Shown here piece after piece: positions 1 through 9,240 of a DNA stretch of 23,711 bases. How positions within the stretch are numbered: the stretch's first letter is position 1; every line of letters begins with the position of its first letter. The stretch spans positions 131,216,883 through 131,240,593 of the forward strand of contig CM044487.1 of the NCBI GenBank assembly GCA_024364805.1, read 5' to 3'. This DNA comes from Euprymna scolopes (lineage: Eukaryota; Mollusca; Cephalopoda; Sepiida; Sepiolidae). Under the pieces are notes generated by a model. The model was not told the origin of the DNA, did no database searches, and was given only the letters and a program-made list of their open reading frames with translations. Made by a program: the position numbers and the translations under genes.

Positions 1-354
<354 letters not shown>

Positions 355-376
355 GTCACATTTCTTTTTAGAACAT

Positions 377-507
377 TTAAGTAATAAGTCTGTAGATGAC
401 TATATCAATTCCCTCGGATTTGGGTTGAGCTCTCTTAAGTAAATCGACAACTTTACAATATTGCTCATTGGGTAAAAACAAATCGTGCTCTCCGGCATTT
501 TGAATGG
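377..507 (-). CDS. Candidate terminal coding exon, product not recognised
   Basis: On the minus strand a frame of 42 codons ends at TAA (377-379). It reads [20 protein letters not shown] at its start and [10 protein letters not shown] at its end. The middle is rich in charged residues ([12 protein letters not shown]), unlike the Phe/Ile/Tyr-rich chance frames elsewhere in the window. Codon first positions are mostly purine. A possible splice acceptor sits just upstream: a long T tract, then AATGCAG, with the exon beginning at 507. The frame stays open above that point, so the exon start is not fixed. I do not recognise the family. It could be the last exon of a host gene whose other exons lie to the right, or part of a mobile-element protein. 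The hAT-like end lies 23 bases after the stop, so an insertion may have replaced the 3' UTR. Open length alone is not significant here; the case rests on composition and the acceptor. Confidence 0.3.
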
Positions 508-1059
508 CTGCATTGTTGGCACGTGAAAAAAAAAAGTTTTTTTTTCTAAAACTGATTAAAATCGATTATTCTTGAGCACCCTTTTTTCCAGAAAGTTTGA
601 CTATTACCATATGAATAGGAGAATAATATTTAAAAAATTCTGCTATTTTTCAAAGAATTTTACATTTTAAATTTTCCAAGAGTAAGAACACTATTCACCG
701 TCATTTTTATCTCGATTGATAGCACATTTATGTATTTTTTTACAAGACTTTTGAATAATATTTTGTCTAAATAAGATTAGGTTGATTTGCCATAAGTATA
801 TGCAAGAATATTATCACATTACCTACGTACCTGAATTTTACACAATTCTATCTTTTATCTCATTATTTCATGGCGAAATTTAAAAAAAATCCAAATTTAA
901 TGATAGTTTCAAAGAAGTTACAGTAGCCTTTACATGAACGAAGTCATTAAGTCCTGTAAATTCCCATGCAATTTTACGTTTGTTTTGATGATTAAATGAA
1001 GAATCAACTTTTTAAGGATTTAATTCTTTTTTTCATAAGTGATATATATTTGTTGCCTA
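508..1059. other. AT-rich non-coding stretch
   Basis: I see no gene, repeat boundary or long open frame here. The only notable item is the A/T homopolymer tract at about 526-546, which on the minus strand is the polypyrimidine tract of the candidate exon acceptor. Confidence 0.5.
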
Positions 1060-1125
1060 GATAATCTCCAAAGTAAAGCAACGAGAAAGCTGGCCAGTAC
1101 CAGATGGGTGACCATTTTATGAATG
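1060..1125 (+). pseudogene. 5S rRNA-derived fragment (internal promoter region)
   Basis: The segment aligns by eye with the middle of animal 5S rRNA. Shared blocks are AAGCAACG, TGG.CAGTAC and ATGGGTGACC, in the right order and at nearly the right spacing (about 75% identity over about 52 bases with one gap). These blocks correspond to the A box, intermediate element and C box of the 5S internal promoter. The 5' third of 5S rRNA is not recognisable, and the 3' end is lost after GGGTGACC, so this is not a working gene. It could be a 5S pseudogene or the head of a 5S-derived SINE (SINE3-like); 1126-1260 would then be SINE body. A minus-strand open frame across 1004-1252 is probably coincidental. 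Confidence 0.5.
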
Positions 1126-1546
1126 CTAAGCCTCGTATGTGTTGGAGACAACTCCTGCATCTAGGATCACGTTTGGTTGTCTTGATCCTGTCTTGCCATT
1201 CGGACAAAGTTTTTTTCTGGGCGAGAGGATGTGGTCGATGCAAGTCGCTCACACTTTAAACTAAGTCAAGCACAAGTCAGAGCAATAAGGAAATGGGGAG
1301 TTAACAAATGTTTTTAAATACAAAAAACCGTTTGAAGACCTTTTATAGTATACCATAGGTGAGGAAATAGCACATATCGACGTAAGAATCATCGTATTTT
1401 TAGCAAAATGCGCAATTATTTACTGATTTCTTTTCTTTTCTTAATTTTTTCCTATTTAATGGTATATTAACAATATTTTGCTCACTAAATGAAAATTATT
1501 AATTTAATTTTAAAAGATTAAAAAGGTAGTGTTTTTCTAAAAATAA

Positions 1547-1549
<3 letters not shown>
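1126..1549. other. No gene; possible SINE body then AT-rich DNA
   Basis: 1126-1260 is GC-richer than its surroundings and directly follows the 5S-like block, so it may belong to the same retroposon. From 1261 to 1549 the sequence is plain AT-rich DNA with nothing recognised. Confidence 0.3.
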
Positions 1550-1593
<44 letters not shown>

Positions 1594-1596
1594 TAT
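1550..1596. repeat. (TA)n microsatellite with one phase slip
   Basis: This is alternating TA for about 47 bp. A single doubled A at 1586-1587 shifts the phase. Confidence 0.97.
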
Positions 1597-2692
1597 TGCT
1601 AATCGGAAAGAATGATTAACATATTACAAGAATTTCACACTTATAAACACAATGGATGAAAAGTTAAACTCATTAAAGTTCTGATTTTCAGCTTTAAAAT
1701 CTGAGACATGCGCAGTTGCTTTTTTGTTATTGTTTTGTCTACAACCCTTACCCTATCCACAATACAATATATTTTGTTCAGTTTCGGCTGATTATTTTAA
1801 GCATATTTGTAACCAAAAATTAAGGGGGTTTTATGAACAAATATATAGATTATCAAAAAAGTACACTCTTATAAAGCCTATTTTCACTTTATAATCGGTG
1901 AAAATTTCGTATTCATCGGATAATTACTTGACTTTTGGTAGATTATTAAAGAGAGACTCTGTAAAAAATACTTATTCCCTACTTCTGTTATGGCTGTGCC
2001 TACGGCTTATATTCTACAAGTGCCAGAAGATATCGTAGGGTTGAGACACGTGCATGTCTTACCGCACAGACGAGCTGTGATATAACGAAAGTATATTTGT
2101 AGATGACATTAGAATATCGATATCTAGATGGGTTAATGCTATTAAGGACAGGGCAATTCCAAAGGAGCACATCTTTGGCACTATTAAAAATGTCTGTTTA
2201 ACTTACTAAAATATAATCGTTCTAGAATGTATAAGAGAAGTCAATTCCAAGTGAGATGTAATGTAATCCTGAGGGTCAATGCTTTAAGTTCTATTTACAA
2301 TTTATTTTCACCCCCCTCCCGTTTTTATAAATGTGAATTCTTCATATCTAGACACATATTTTTGCATAGTATTTAAGAACAACAAAGATATACTACTCTG
2401 TACAAGAATTGAACTCAATGAGACATGTGCTAACTACATTTTTTATTTCTCACATTCAATCACTTCTCGCGCCATTCGCTTTTACGCGGACGTACAAAAA
2501 TATACGAAACTCGTTGCTTTGGTTATTGTCATGTGCTAAGAGGTCTTCACACAGGACATCCTCACTGACTAATATCGCCAATAACAGCCTGCCGTGATTT
2601 GTGGTGTCTGGGAGAAAAAAAATTCCCCTCAGATGTCTAATACTCCCGACTTTAATGGTTTTGCATTATCGCAAACAGCCATTTACCATTGG
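1597..2692. other. AT-rich stretch without a supported gene
   Basis: No element boundary was found. A short plus-strand frame from ATG at 1990 to TAA at 2083-2085 encodes 31 residues (MAVPTAYILQVPEDIVGLRH at its start) and reads better than most chance frames, but it has no partner exon or recognised family. 2311-2320 is a short C-rich run. Confidence 0.4.
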
Positions 2693-2720
2693 CTAGCTGG
2701 ATGTTCGGCGTTGCCCGATT
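2693..2720 (-). mobile_element. Degraded Helitron 3' terminus
   Basis: On the minus strand the sequence CGGGCAACGCCGA is followed, after a short spacer, by CTAG at 2693-2696. This is the layout of a Helitron 3' end: a small GC-rich hairpin about 10 bases before CTRR. It matches the much better end at 20071-20099, which has GGGCAACGCCGGG and then CTAG. The base beyond CTAG on this strand is C rather than the expected T, so the copy or its flank has changed. The element body would extend rightwards from 2693. I could not find its 5' end (TC after A), so its length is unknown. Confidence 0.45.
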
Positions 2721-2948
2721 GTACAATACGCTTAAACATGATATTTTTATTTATGCAGATTGTGTATGTATTATTATAGAATCAATCATGAAATAATTTG
2801 CCCGATGGACTAATTCGCAAAAAAACAATAAGACAAAACAAAACAATGAACAGAACAAACAAGCAAATGATTTGCTGCGATTTTAACTGGTACCTATTTT
2901 TTTATAGTAAATTTAACTCATTAATAAGAAAAATTAGAATAAAATGGT
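2721..2948. other. Possible Helitron body with an A-rich stretch
   Basis: This may be internal sequence of the Helitron relic to the left. 2820-2870 is A-rich with repeated AAAAC/AACA units, as found in retroposon tails or simple repeats. No coding frame is supported. Confidence 0.25.
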
Positions 2949-3020
2949 GAAGTACACCAGGGCTTGAACAGGGGATCAATCGATCTATAATTGAATGCTC
3001 TACCACTGATCTATGTCTCC
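2949..3020 (-). mobile_element. tRNA-derived SINE head or tRNA pseudogene
   Basis: The minus strand has both internal RNA polymerase III promoter elements of a tRNA gene. The A box is TAGATCAGTGG (3003-3013) and the B box core is GTTCAAGCC (2961-2969). A 5' end GGAGACA and D-arm GATC...GAGC fall at tRNA spacing. The anticodon stem pairs in only about 3 of 5 positions, and the acceptor and T stems are broken, so it is not a functional tRNA. This fits a decayed tRNA-derived SINE, a class abundant in cephalopods. The 3' boundary of any SINE body is not visible. Confidence 0.55.
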
Positions 3021-3187
3021 AAATGTCAATACTTCTATTATTTAAAAATAAATGATTTCCTGAGATTTTATTATCTGCCTTGACCGATGTAACGTAAAAT
3101 ATTCCGCTGTAAAAATTATTCGTTTTTTAAGACAGAAAGACTATTTTTAAGATTGGATTTTTTTAAAAAATTATCTTTGTGTGAAAT

Positions 3188-3290
3188 CTTTAAAAGATAG
3201 GTTCAGCCGTTACGGAACCTATGAGGAAGGAACTCACACGCGCACCCACAAAATGACTTATATAATAATAGATAAATAGATAGATTGCTC
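3188..3290 (+). mobile_element. 3' tail of a LINE or LINE-mobilised SINE
   Basis: The block GGTTCAGCCGTTACGGAACC can fold into a small hairpin. It is followed by an ACACGCGCACCCACAAAATG-type stretch and a short GATA/AATAGATA tail. This order (GGTTCAGCCGTT..CGG, CACACA-rich, AATGACTTATAT, short simple repeat) is one I recall from non-LTR retroposon 3' ends in invertebrates. The reverse transcriptase part is absent, so the copy would be severely 5' truncated. The family is not determined. Confidence 0.4.
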
Positions 3291-4489
3291 GCTGATAAAG
3301 ACCCTTGATATTCACTGGCGTTTGAGTGGAAATAAACCACCCCAAAGTACCAGTTCATTGCAATCTTTTTATAGAGATCTGATTAATGCCCCCTTCCCTT
3401 GATCTTGCATTTTTACTTAACTCTTTAGTTATTTGTACTATTATTATTTTTATTTCATGTTTTAAGGATTAAGTGTATACATTTAACAAATATTCCTGAT
3501 TAACCGTAATATACGTTTAAAATAAATACGTGACACTGGCGCTTCTATAAACAACGTATAACAGAAATAACTCTTTAAAAATCTCTCCATCAGTGTTAAC
3601 AATACATTATCAAATTGCAGATATTACGAACAATACTTTAAAACAAATTTGTTACAAAAAACGTACTAGAAAACTTGAAATAAAGTTTAATATAATTATT
3701 GCAAAGACTGACTCGATATCGATTAGAAAATGAACAGCAAAGATAAAACGAAATAGACAAATACGCGGCGTTTAATATGGATATTATCAATGTGCCCATA
3801 AAAACCGGGCAACAAAGAAGTTTGGAAAGATACAAGCAGGGGTTGGTGGGTGGGGGTGAAAACAAATTACATTCAAAACGTCTGATTTTTAGGAAGGAAA
3901 AAAAAACCCAATGAACTGAACTATTGCTACCAGCATTAACAATAAATGAATATGAACATGGGAGACAAAAAAAAAAGCTAGAAACAATCGCAAAATTTAT
4001 TACAAAATACAAATATAAATGAAGCGGACTTGGACTAATAATACATAATTTTAATGTCTCGCCATATTGTTGGATTATATTTTTTTTACAAAAATGGCGC
4101 CAAAGGGAAACTGGCACCATGCCAATACGCAAAAATAGGCACGAAAAATAAATAATATAATAACAATTATCTGAGATATATATATATATGCATCTCGATT
4201 AAATAGAATGTAGCTTGGATATAATCATAGTGCAGTACCTGTAACTGTTACTGGTCTGTAACTAGAATCTTTGTCAGATCTCTGAGGTTCTATATCTGGT
4301 ACAAAACCTTCTCATTAATTTATTGACCTTGGTCGGACATCCATTTATACAGGTCACTAAAATATTTCTCTTCATATAATCTTAGTATATATATCTAAGT
4401 TTGTATGCCACATGTGCAGCAAATCTACAAGTTAATAAGGTTTCACTTTCGGCACCCTTGTAACTCTCACTTATTTTGTTCTTTACTTC
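3291..4489. other. AT-rich DNA with one long chance-like open frame
   Basis: The minus strand is open for about 160 codons between 3638 and 4120, counting from the first true ATG. The predicted peptide is rich in Phe, Ser, Leu, Ile, Tyr and Cys, as expected from translating T-rich DNA, with no recognised domain. The plus strand here is A-rich, which lowers stop frequency on the other strand. I do not call it a gene. A short TA run lies at 4176-4189. Nothing else was recognised. Confidence 0.45.
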
Positions 4490-4714
4490 TCACATTTGAT
4501 GAGCGATATTTCTGACAAAGGGAAGAAAGTTACTGTTTTCTTGGTCTGAATCTATCCGTCTTACACTCGTCGCTGACCTTGAAATAGCATTTCTTTTCAA
4601 GTTCTTTACATCAAGCTGCTTCATGCCTTGTTTGACGCGATTTTCAAAATAAATATATATCGTTGGCTTATGAATTATTCGAGTGATTACATTGACTACA
4701 TCAAAGTTATCTCC
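4490..4714 (-). CDS. Weak candidate terminal coding exon, product not recognised
   Basis: A minus-strand frame of 74 codons ends at TGA (4490-4492). It begins GDNFDVVNVITRIIHKPT and ends ENSNFLPFVRNIAHQM, with a charged central part (NRVKQGMKQLDVKNLKRN). About 70% of codons start with a purine, a coding-like bias unusual among the other frames here. A CAG at 4715-4717 could be the splice acceptor, but its polypyrimidine tract is poor. Against the call, frames of this length are expected by chance in 23 kb of AT-rich DNA. The proposed exon start also overlaps a GGGAGATAACT motif that looks like part of a dispersed repeat. No family was recognised. Confidence 0.2.
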   Translation of the reverse strand, partial: GDNFDVVNVITRIIHKPTIYIYFENRVKQGMKQLDVKNLKRNAISRSATSVRRIDSDQENSNFLPFVRNIAHQM

Positions 4715-6331
4715 CTGGACTTATACTAGCCAATTATAAGAATGCACTCTCCTCTAAGAAAGACCAAAAAATAATTCTGCTGATGAATGTAGAACGGGAT
4801 ATACTCTCAATGCGTTCGGATGTTTCGTCCGGTTTGTACTTGGAGCGAGCCTTTGCTTCTGGCAGGCATATTCTAGTCAAATACACACAATCTCAGAAAC
4901 CTAACCAATATAAGTAACATTTACTTATACCACTGTTCTTGTAGGTTCCCTATACTCTAACTTTGATCTCAGCAACACATATCTTCATCGATTGTATTCG
5001 GATATTACTACTTTATTTCTGTAATAGCTATTTATGTAATCTTACCCCCTTGAATACCATATCGTGTACCATTTTATATTTTCGAAACCCTTCTAGATAA
5101 ATTATCCAGTACAATCGAAAAATTGATAGAGCAATCCAATTTACGCACAAACCTTCGGTCCTATATTTGTTTGTCTACGGACACAATTGAAAACCAATCC
5201 CTATCCAAAAGTAAAACTACTTTTTTTCGAGCAAAATTTTGCGAGAAATCAATCTTATATTTGGATTATTTACAATAAAGTCGTTAGTCTATGCTCGAGT
5301 AGGATATTCATAGACGGCAAAAACTTCCATTTGTTTTATAATTAAATATTTTTATTTTAGAATTTAAAAATAATTATAATGTATGATTCATGGCTGGAAT
5401 CATATACCAAGGTGTCTTCATTTACCCCTGTCTATTAAATATAAATGAAAAAAGTTTATTTCAATCCGTAAAAAACCTAAATGCATATATTTTATTTATA
5501 TATCTAAAGAATTGCTTGATATTAACATGGACATTACCTTCATTTAGTTTTTGTCTTTAAGCAGGTTGTATTCTAAGAGCCATTTATTCTAGGAATATCA
5601 TATAATTATAGTATATTTAGAATATTCTATGGCAACTTTATTTAGCATTAAATAAACAGTAGTGCCGTAAAAATACTTAATTTCTACAAGATATGAAAAA
5701 TTATAAAGATGTAAAAAGGAAGAACGGGGAAAATATGATCGGACATTAGTTTCTGATTCGAGTCTCAAGAGTTTCTTAACTCTATCCATGTTATAATTTA
5801 AAGAAGAGTAGAAATAAGAATAGAAAGTGAATCTTGAGTTTACTTTAAGTAGCCTCGTGGCTCTTGCTGCCTTTATTTTATCCTTAGATCTTTGAATGTG
5901 AAGATTATTACGACAAATAGGGAATGATTGCTTTTTCTGGATTAGAATCTATTCCATCTAATGCTTATAGTTGGCAAGTTTTGGACGTTGAAGTACTATC
6001 TTTTAGTGTCTTGCATCAAGTAGTTTCATAACTCTCTTGAGCGATTTCCATTAAAAAAACAAAAACAAACAAAAATCTTTGCATAATAATGCTATGTCAT
6101 CTCGAATTCGAAACGCAGTCATCGTTCTGGAATGCAAACGAAATCGTGTCGCGTTAGTAACAAACGTTAAAGCGTAATAAAACAATTGTTAATCAAGCGT
6201 TTTTATTTGGTTAGAACGAAAACGCACACAAAATTGACAAACCACACCTCGTAGAAACACACACACCAAAATACCCACCTCTAAAAAAAAGATCTAGAAA
6301 CCAATTGCCCAATTTATTAATTTAATAAATA
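4715..6331. other. Long stretch without a supported gene
   Basis: 4780-4880 is GC-richer than its surroundings and contains CGGACGAAACATCCG on the minus strand, which may be part of an unidentified dispersed repeat. A perfect 12-bp palindrome GCAAAATTTTGC lies at 5233-5244. 6050-6080 is an A-rich AAAAC-type stretch. The remainder is ordinary AT-rich DNA. Confidence 0.4.
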
Positions 6332-6530
6332 CAGTAGAACCCCGCAATACGGTATTAAAAAATCGAAACAAAAATAAAGTACAATACATAATATGTATAT
6401 AATCAAATAATGTTATGAATAACACTGTAAGGCGGTGCAAATATTGTAACCAGGGTCCGAGAAAACATCGTATTCCACATCGTAACCCGAAAAAAAGTAT
6501 CCTAGGGCCATCGTATCTCGGGGGTTTACT
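6332..6530. mobile_element. pogo/Tigger-like MITE, about 200 bp
   Basis: The left end starts CAGTAGAACCCCGCAATACG directly after TA (6330-6331). The right end mirrors it: CGTATCTCGGGGGTTTACT ending at 6530 and followed by TA (531-532 of the same kilobase). About 17 of 23 terminal positions pair, and the final G of the right end has been lost. CAGT.GAACCCCG termini with a TA target duplication are typical of pogo/Tigger elements of the Tc1/mariner superfamily. The interior is AT-rich on the left. On the right it carries blocks resembling the terminus (CGTATTCCACATCGTAACCC). There is no transposase, so it is non-autonomous. Confidence 0.65.
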
Positions 6531-6595
6531 TACTCAATTTTTAAGCGTACCGATGTTCTATTCACCCGATTCTTATTGCAGTAATGTTAGACATG

Positions 6596-6796
6596 TAGCT
6601 ATTTACAGGGGGAGGGAGCCTATCCAGAGCGGGGGGGGGGCTCTGGAAGAACACAAACATTTGAGAACAAACTTGTCGGCATTTCGACACGGCAGCAACC
6701 GGCAATAAAATACCTTCCTTCCGAACGAGGCAGCAGTGCCTGAGTGGACTGAACCTGGTTGTATCATATCTTCACAATTAAGTTTGATGGTACACA
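6596..6796. other. GC-richer island, probably part of a dispersed repeat
   Basis: Base composition rises sharply relative to the flanks. Open frames exist on both strands but neither has a recognised domain. The GC content and sharp edges suggest a transposon fragment rather than a host exon. The poly-G hairpin at 6623-6647 lies inside it. Confidence 0.3.
6623..6647. repeat. Perfect 8-bp stem hairpin with an all-G loop
   Basis: TCCAGAGC (6623-6630) pairs exactly with GCTCTGGA (6640-6647) around nine G residues. The preceding AGGGGGAGGGAG at 6607-6617 adds more G runs, so the plus strand could alternatively form a G-quadruplex. Confidence 0.8.
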
Positions 6797-6815
6797 AGCA
6801 TCCAAGTTGTCAGAA

Positions 6816-6843
6816 TTGCTGATCTGAATTTGCTGATCTGAAT
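6816..6843. repeat. Perfect 14-bp tandem duplication
   Basis: TTGCTGATCTGAAT occurs at 6816-6829 and immediately again at 6830-6843. The absence of divergence suggests a recent slippage event. Confidence 0.9.
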
Positions 6844-6896
6844 ACTAAAAGTGCGTTCTACACGTTTCAAGAGATTTGATTATTTCGATTAGAGTT

Positions 6897-7139
6897 CTAA
6901 TACTGCATGTTATTCTGAACAGCGTTACGGTTTACGTAATCTGCTGCCTTTTCAGGAAAGTTTTGCCGAACTCTGGAACCTCTGCGGAGTTTCGAACGGA
7001 ACTGTTCCAAAAGTTTTCTGCAGCAGTTAACACGATATAAGACTTTGCATATTCCGCGATCGTCCAACAATTCCCGGGAATAACAGCGAGACCATCGGCA
7101 AATAGGGACGTCAATAAAAATGTCCAATCCATTCAACGA
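6897..7139 (-). other. Balanced-composition segment open in two minus-strand frames
   Basis: Two overlapping minus-strand frames of 79 and 66 codons are open across this segment, which is GC-richer than its flanks. One contains CRKLLEQFRSKLRRGSRVRQ and the other LTAAENFWNSSVRNSAEV. I recognise neither. It may be a mobile-element coding fragment or an exon remnant. No splice-site pair or start context settles it. Confidence 0.15.
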
Positions 7140-7653
7140 TATGAAAAAAAAAAACGACGTCTGTTTAGAGGAGAGAGCAACTCATGAAAAATACGGAGTG
7201 TAGTTCCAGCGGGCAGTCTCAGAATGTAATTTTATGCGGGGCATTAACTCTAGCCTGAGTAATGACCGCTATTTCACTTTTCTTCTGCGATTGAGTTTTC
7301 CTCACAGTTTACGAGGTTATGTTGTACCCAGCTTATGTTTTGTTATCATTCATTTCGCATGAGAACTATTGATCGAATAGTACGAAGAATTACCGCCGGA
7401 TATTGATCATTGGACGTAAGTTTTCATTAAATTTTGAAGATTATCTTCATCCGGTAATTTTTAATGTATAGTATAATTATTAAAAACGCACACGAAAAAT
7501 TGTGGTTTATCTTTGTATTAACGATAGTGACATTTTTACATATTATATGGCAATGACATGGTGTAATAATCACAGCACACAAACTGTGTACTGTATGTGC
7601 CAGGTTCCGGTTCTGCCACAGTTATTGCACCATTATAACTAATACCATTTGGA

Positions 7654-7656
<3 letters not shown>
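7140..7656. other. No gene seen
   Basis: Ordinary AT-rich sequence. A weak inverted pair surrounds 7390-7465 (AATTACCGCCGGAT against ATCCGGTAATT, with three extra bases in one arm). It may be a small hairpin or MITE relic, but no target duplication was found. Confidence 0.4.

Positions 7657-7689
<33 letters not shown>
7657..7689. repeat. (AT)n microsatellite
   Basis: 33 bp of uninterrupted alternating AT. Confidence 0.97.
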
Positions 7690-7691
<2 letters not shown>

Positions 7692-7984
7692 ATCTACGGC
7701 TATGGATTAACTACACTAGACAGCTAGATGGACACTAGACAGCCAAGTCTTGGTTTTGTAACTAATTTAGGAGAAAGAAAGCCTGGAAATACCACTAGTT
7801 TTTTCTGCTTAATCCTGTATTGTTTCCATTCGTTTTGAATACTGTGTATCACTAGAATCGAGCAATGCTGACCTAGTGAAGTGTGATTAGAGATTGTGCA
7901 ACTTTTGCTTCACTATGTACTCTTCACACAAGAAGTCTGGCATGTGCCTCTAGAGAGTGAAATATATATTTTATCACTGCATAT
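7690..7984. other. No gene seen
   Basis: AT-rich DNA. ACACTAGACAG occurs twice within 7711-7743, a short local direct repeat. Confidence 0.4.
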
Positions 7985-8105
7985 TAATTTAACTATCATT
8001 ATTGCTACCAACACTATTATTATGTCTACAATTAATATTGTAATTGCTATTATTATTGCTACTATCAGTATTATAATTATTATTTTTATATTAACGATTA
8101 TTTGA
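7985..8105. repeat. Degenerate (ATT)n trinucleotide repeat
   Basis: About 120 bp is built from ATT/TTA units with scattered substitutions (ATTATTATTGCT-type blocks). It generates an Ile-rich open frame that is not a gene. Confidence 0.75.
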
Positions 8106-8708
8106 ATTGAGACAGTTTCTGATAATGTATGTTTCTTTTATTTCCTTGTAATTTGTAATGTTTATAAAATAAGTGAAAGATGTTATCATCACCGAACTTT
8201 TACTTGGAATCTTAGTAAAAGGCACGGAAGAAGGGCATATTTTTATTCATATATGAAAAATAATTGAAAAAATAAAATAATTCCAAATGTTCTCTGAAAC
8301 GATCGTACGTCAGAACATTATTGACCTTTAATTCTTTGAACTGTAATAAATGGTGTAAATCACTGTCTATCTCTTATATTGTTGTCTTTCGTTTTTCTAC
8401 CTTTTTTCTCCTTCAATAACATTTTATTCTTTTTAGTTTTCACCTTTCCACACTTAAACTCTGAACTCTGTTTTGAAGTTTAAAGTTTAGGTTTGTTTCG
8501 TGTATTTCTTCATAATTCGAAGCTGTTTATGACAAAGTACGATAACTTGATAGAATAGGTTTTGTTATAATTTTAAGACCTAACGAAGGAAATCACATTT
8601 AACCTATCAGCCTTTTTTTTTTTTTAATGGCACCCATGCTATCCCCTTGTCAAATTGTTAATACGGGTGAAATCTAAAACGTACACATGTAAAAGCTCTT
8701 CTTTCCAC

Positions 8709-8710
<2 letters not shown>
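8106..8710. other. No gene seen
   Basis: AT-rich DNA with a T run at about 8614-8626. No element boundary was found. Confidence 0.4.

Positions 8711-8762
<52 letters not shown>
8711..8762. repeat. (TC)n-(CA)n compound microsatellite
   Basis: About 20 TC units run to 8752 and pass directly into a short CA run. Confidence 0.97.
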
Positions 8763-9240
8763 TTTATTTTCAGCGTTTTTATTTCTGTTTTCTTACCTTC
8801 CAATTTTTTTTATTGTCACTCCCTCTCTTACCAAGTCGAAACTTTCCTCCTCTATCTTTCTTTGTACTTCTTACTCCACATTTTCTGATATTCTTCATCT
8901 TCCTCTATATTATATTTCATCCTTTTAGTTCGTTCTATCCTCTCGTTATTTAGTCCGAGCCCTCTCCCTCCCTTCTTCCTTCTCCTCGTTGCTATATACC
9001 TCCATCACTCTTTCTTTTCGTCAGGCTGTTTCACATTCTCTCACTCTCGCACAACTTTGTAACATTTTATTCTCCTTTTTTATTCTATCATTTTTCTTTT
9101 CTTTACTTTGATCAACGAATGCGCATTTGCTTAATGGCCCCATATGTCTTCTCTCCTACCCACCAATTCCATGCAATCTTTTATTTTGCTACGGCATTTC
9201 TCGTTCTTTTCTTTTTTTTTTCGCTCACCCTTGCATTAAA
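8763..9240. repeat. Pyrimidine-rich tract
   Basis: Nearly 480 bp of the plus strand is strongly enriched in C and T with CTTT/CTCC-type blocks, continuing the TC microsatellite. Such strand asymmetry looks like an old, diverged TC repeat. The open frames here arise because stop codons need purines. Confidence 0.7.

Noticed and set aside
1004-1252. 82-codon minus-strand frame
   Set aside because: It overlaps the 5S-like block on the other strand and has no recognised domain; the faint likeness of LSEWQDRIK to LINE C-termini is too short to support a call.
2949-3020. Functional tRNA gene
   Set aside because: A and B boxes are present but anticodon, T and acceptor stems do not pair, so it was called a SINE head or pseudogene.
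3638-4132. 164-codon minus-strand open frame, the longest outside repeats
   Set aside because: The listed start is TTG; from the first ATG it is about 160 codons. Composition follows T-rich DNA and the low A content on that strand reduces stops, so a frame this long is only mildly unusual.
8655-8888. 77-codon plus-strand frame with SLSLSL repeats
   Set aside because: Translation of the TC microsatellite and adjoining pyrimidine tract.
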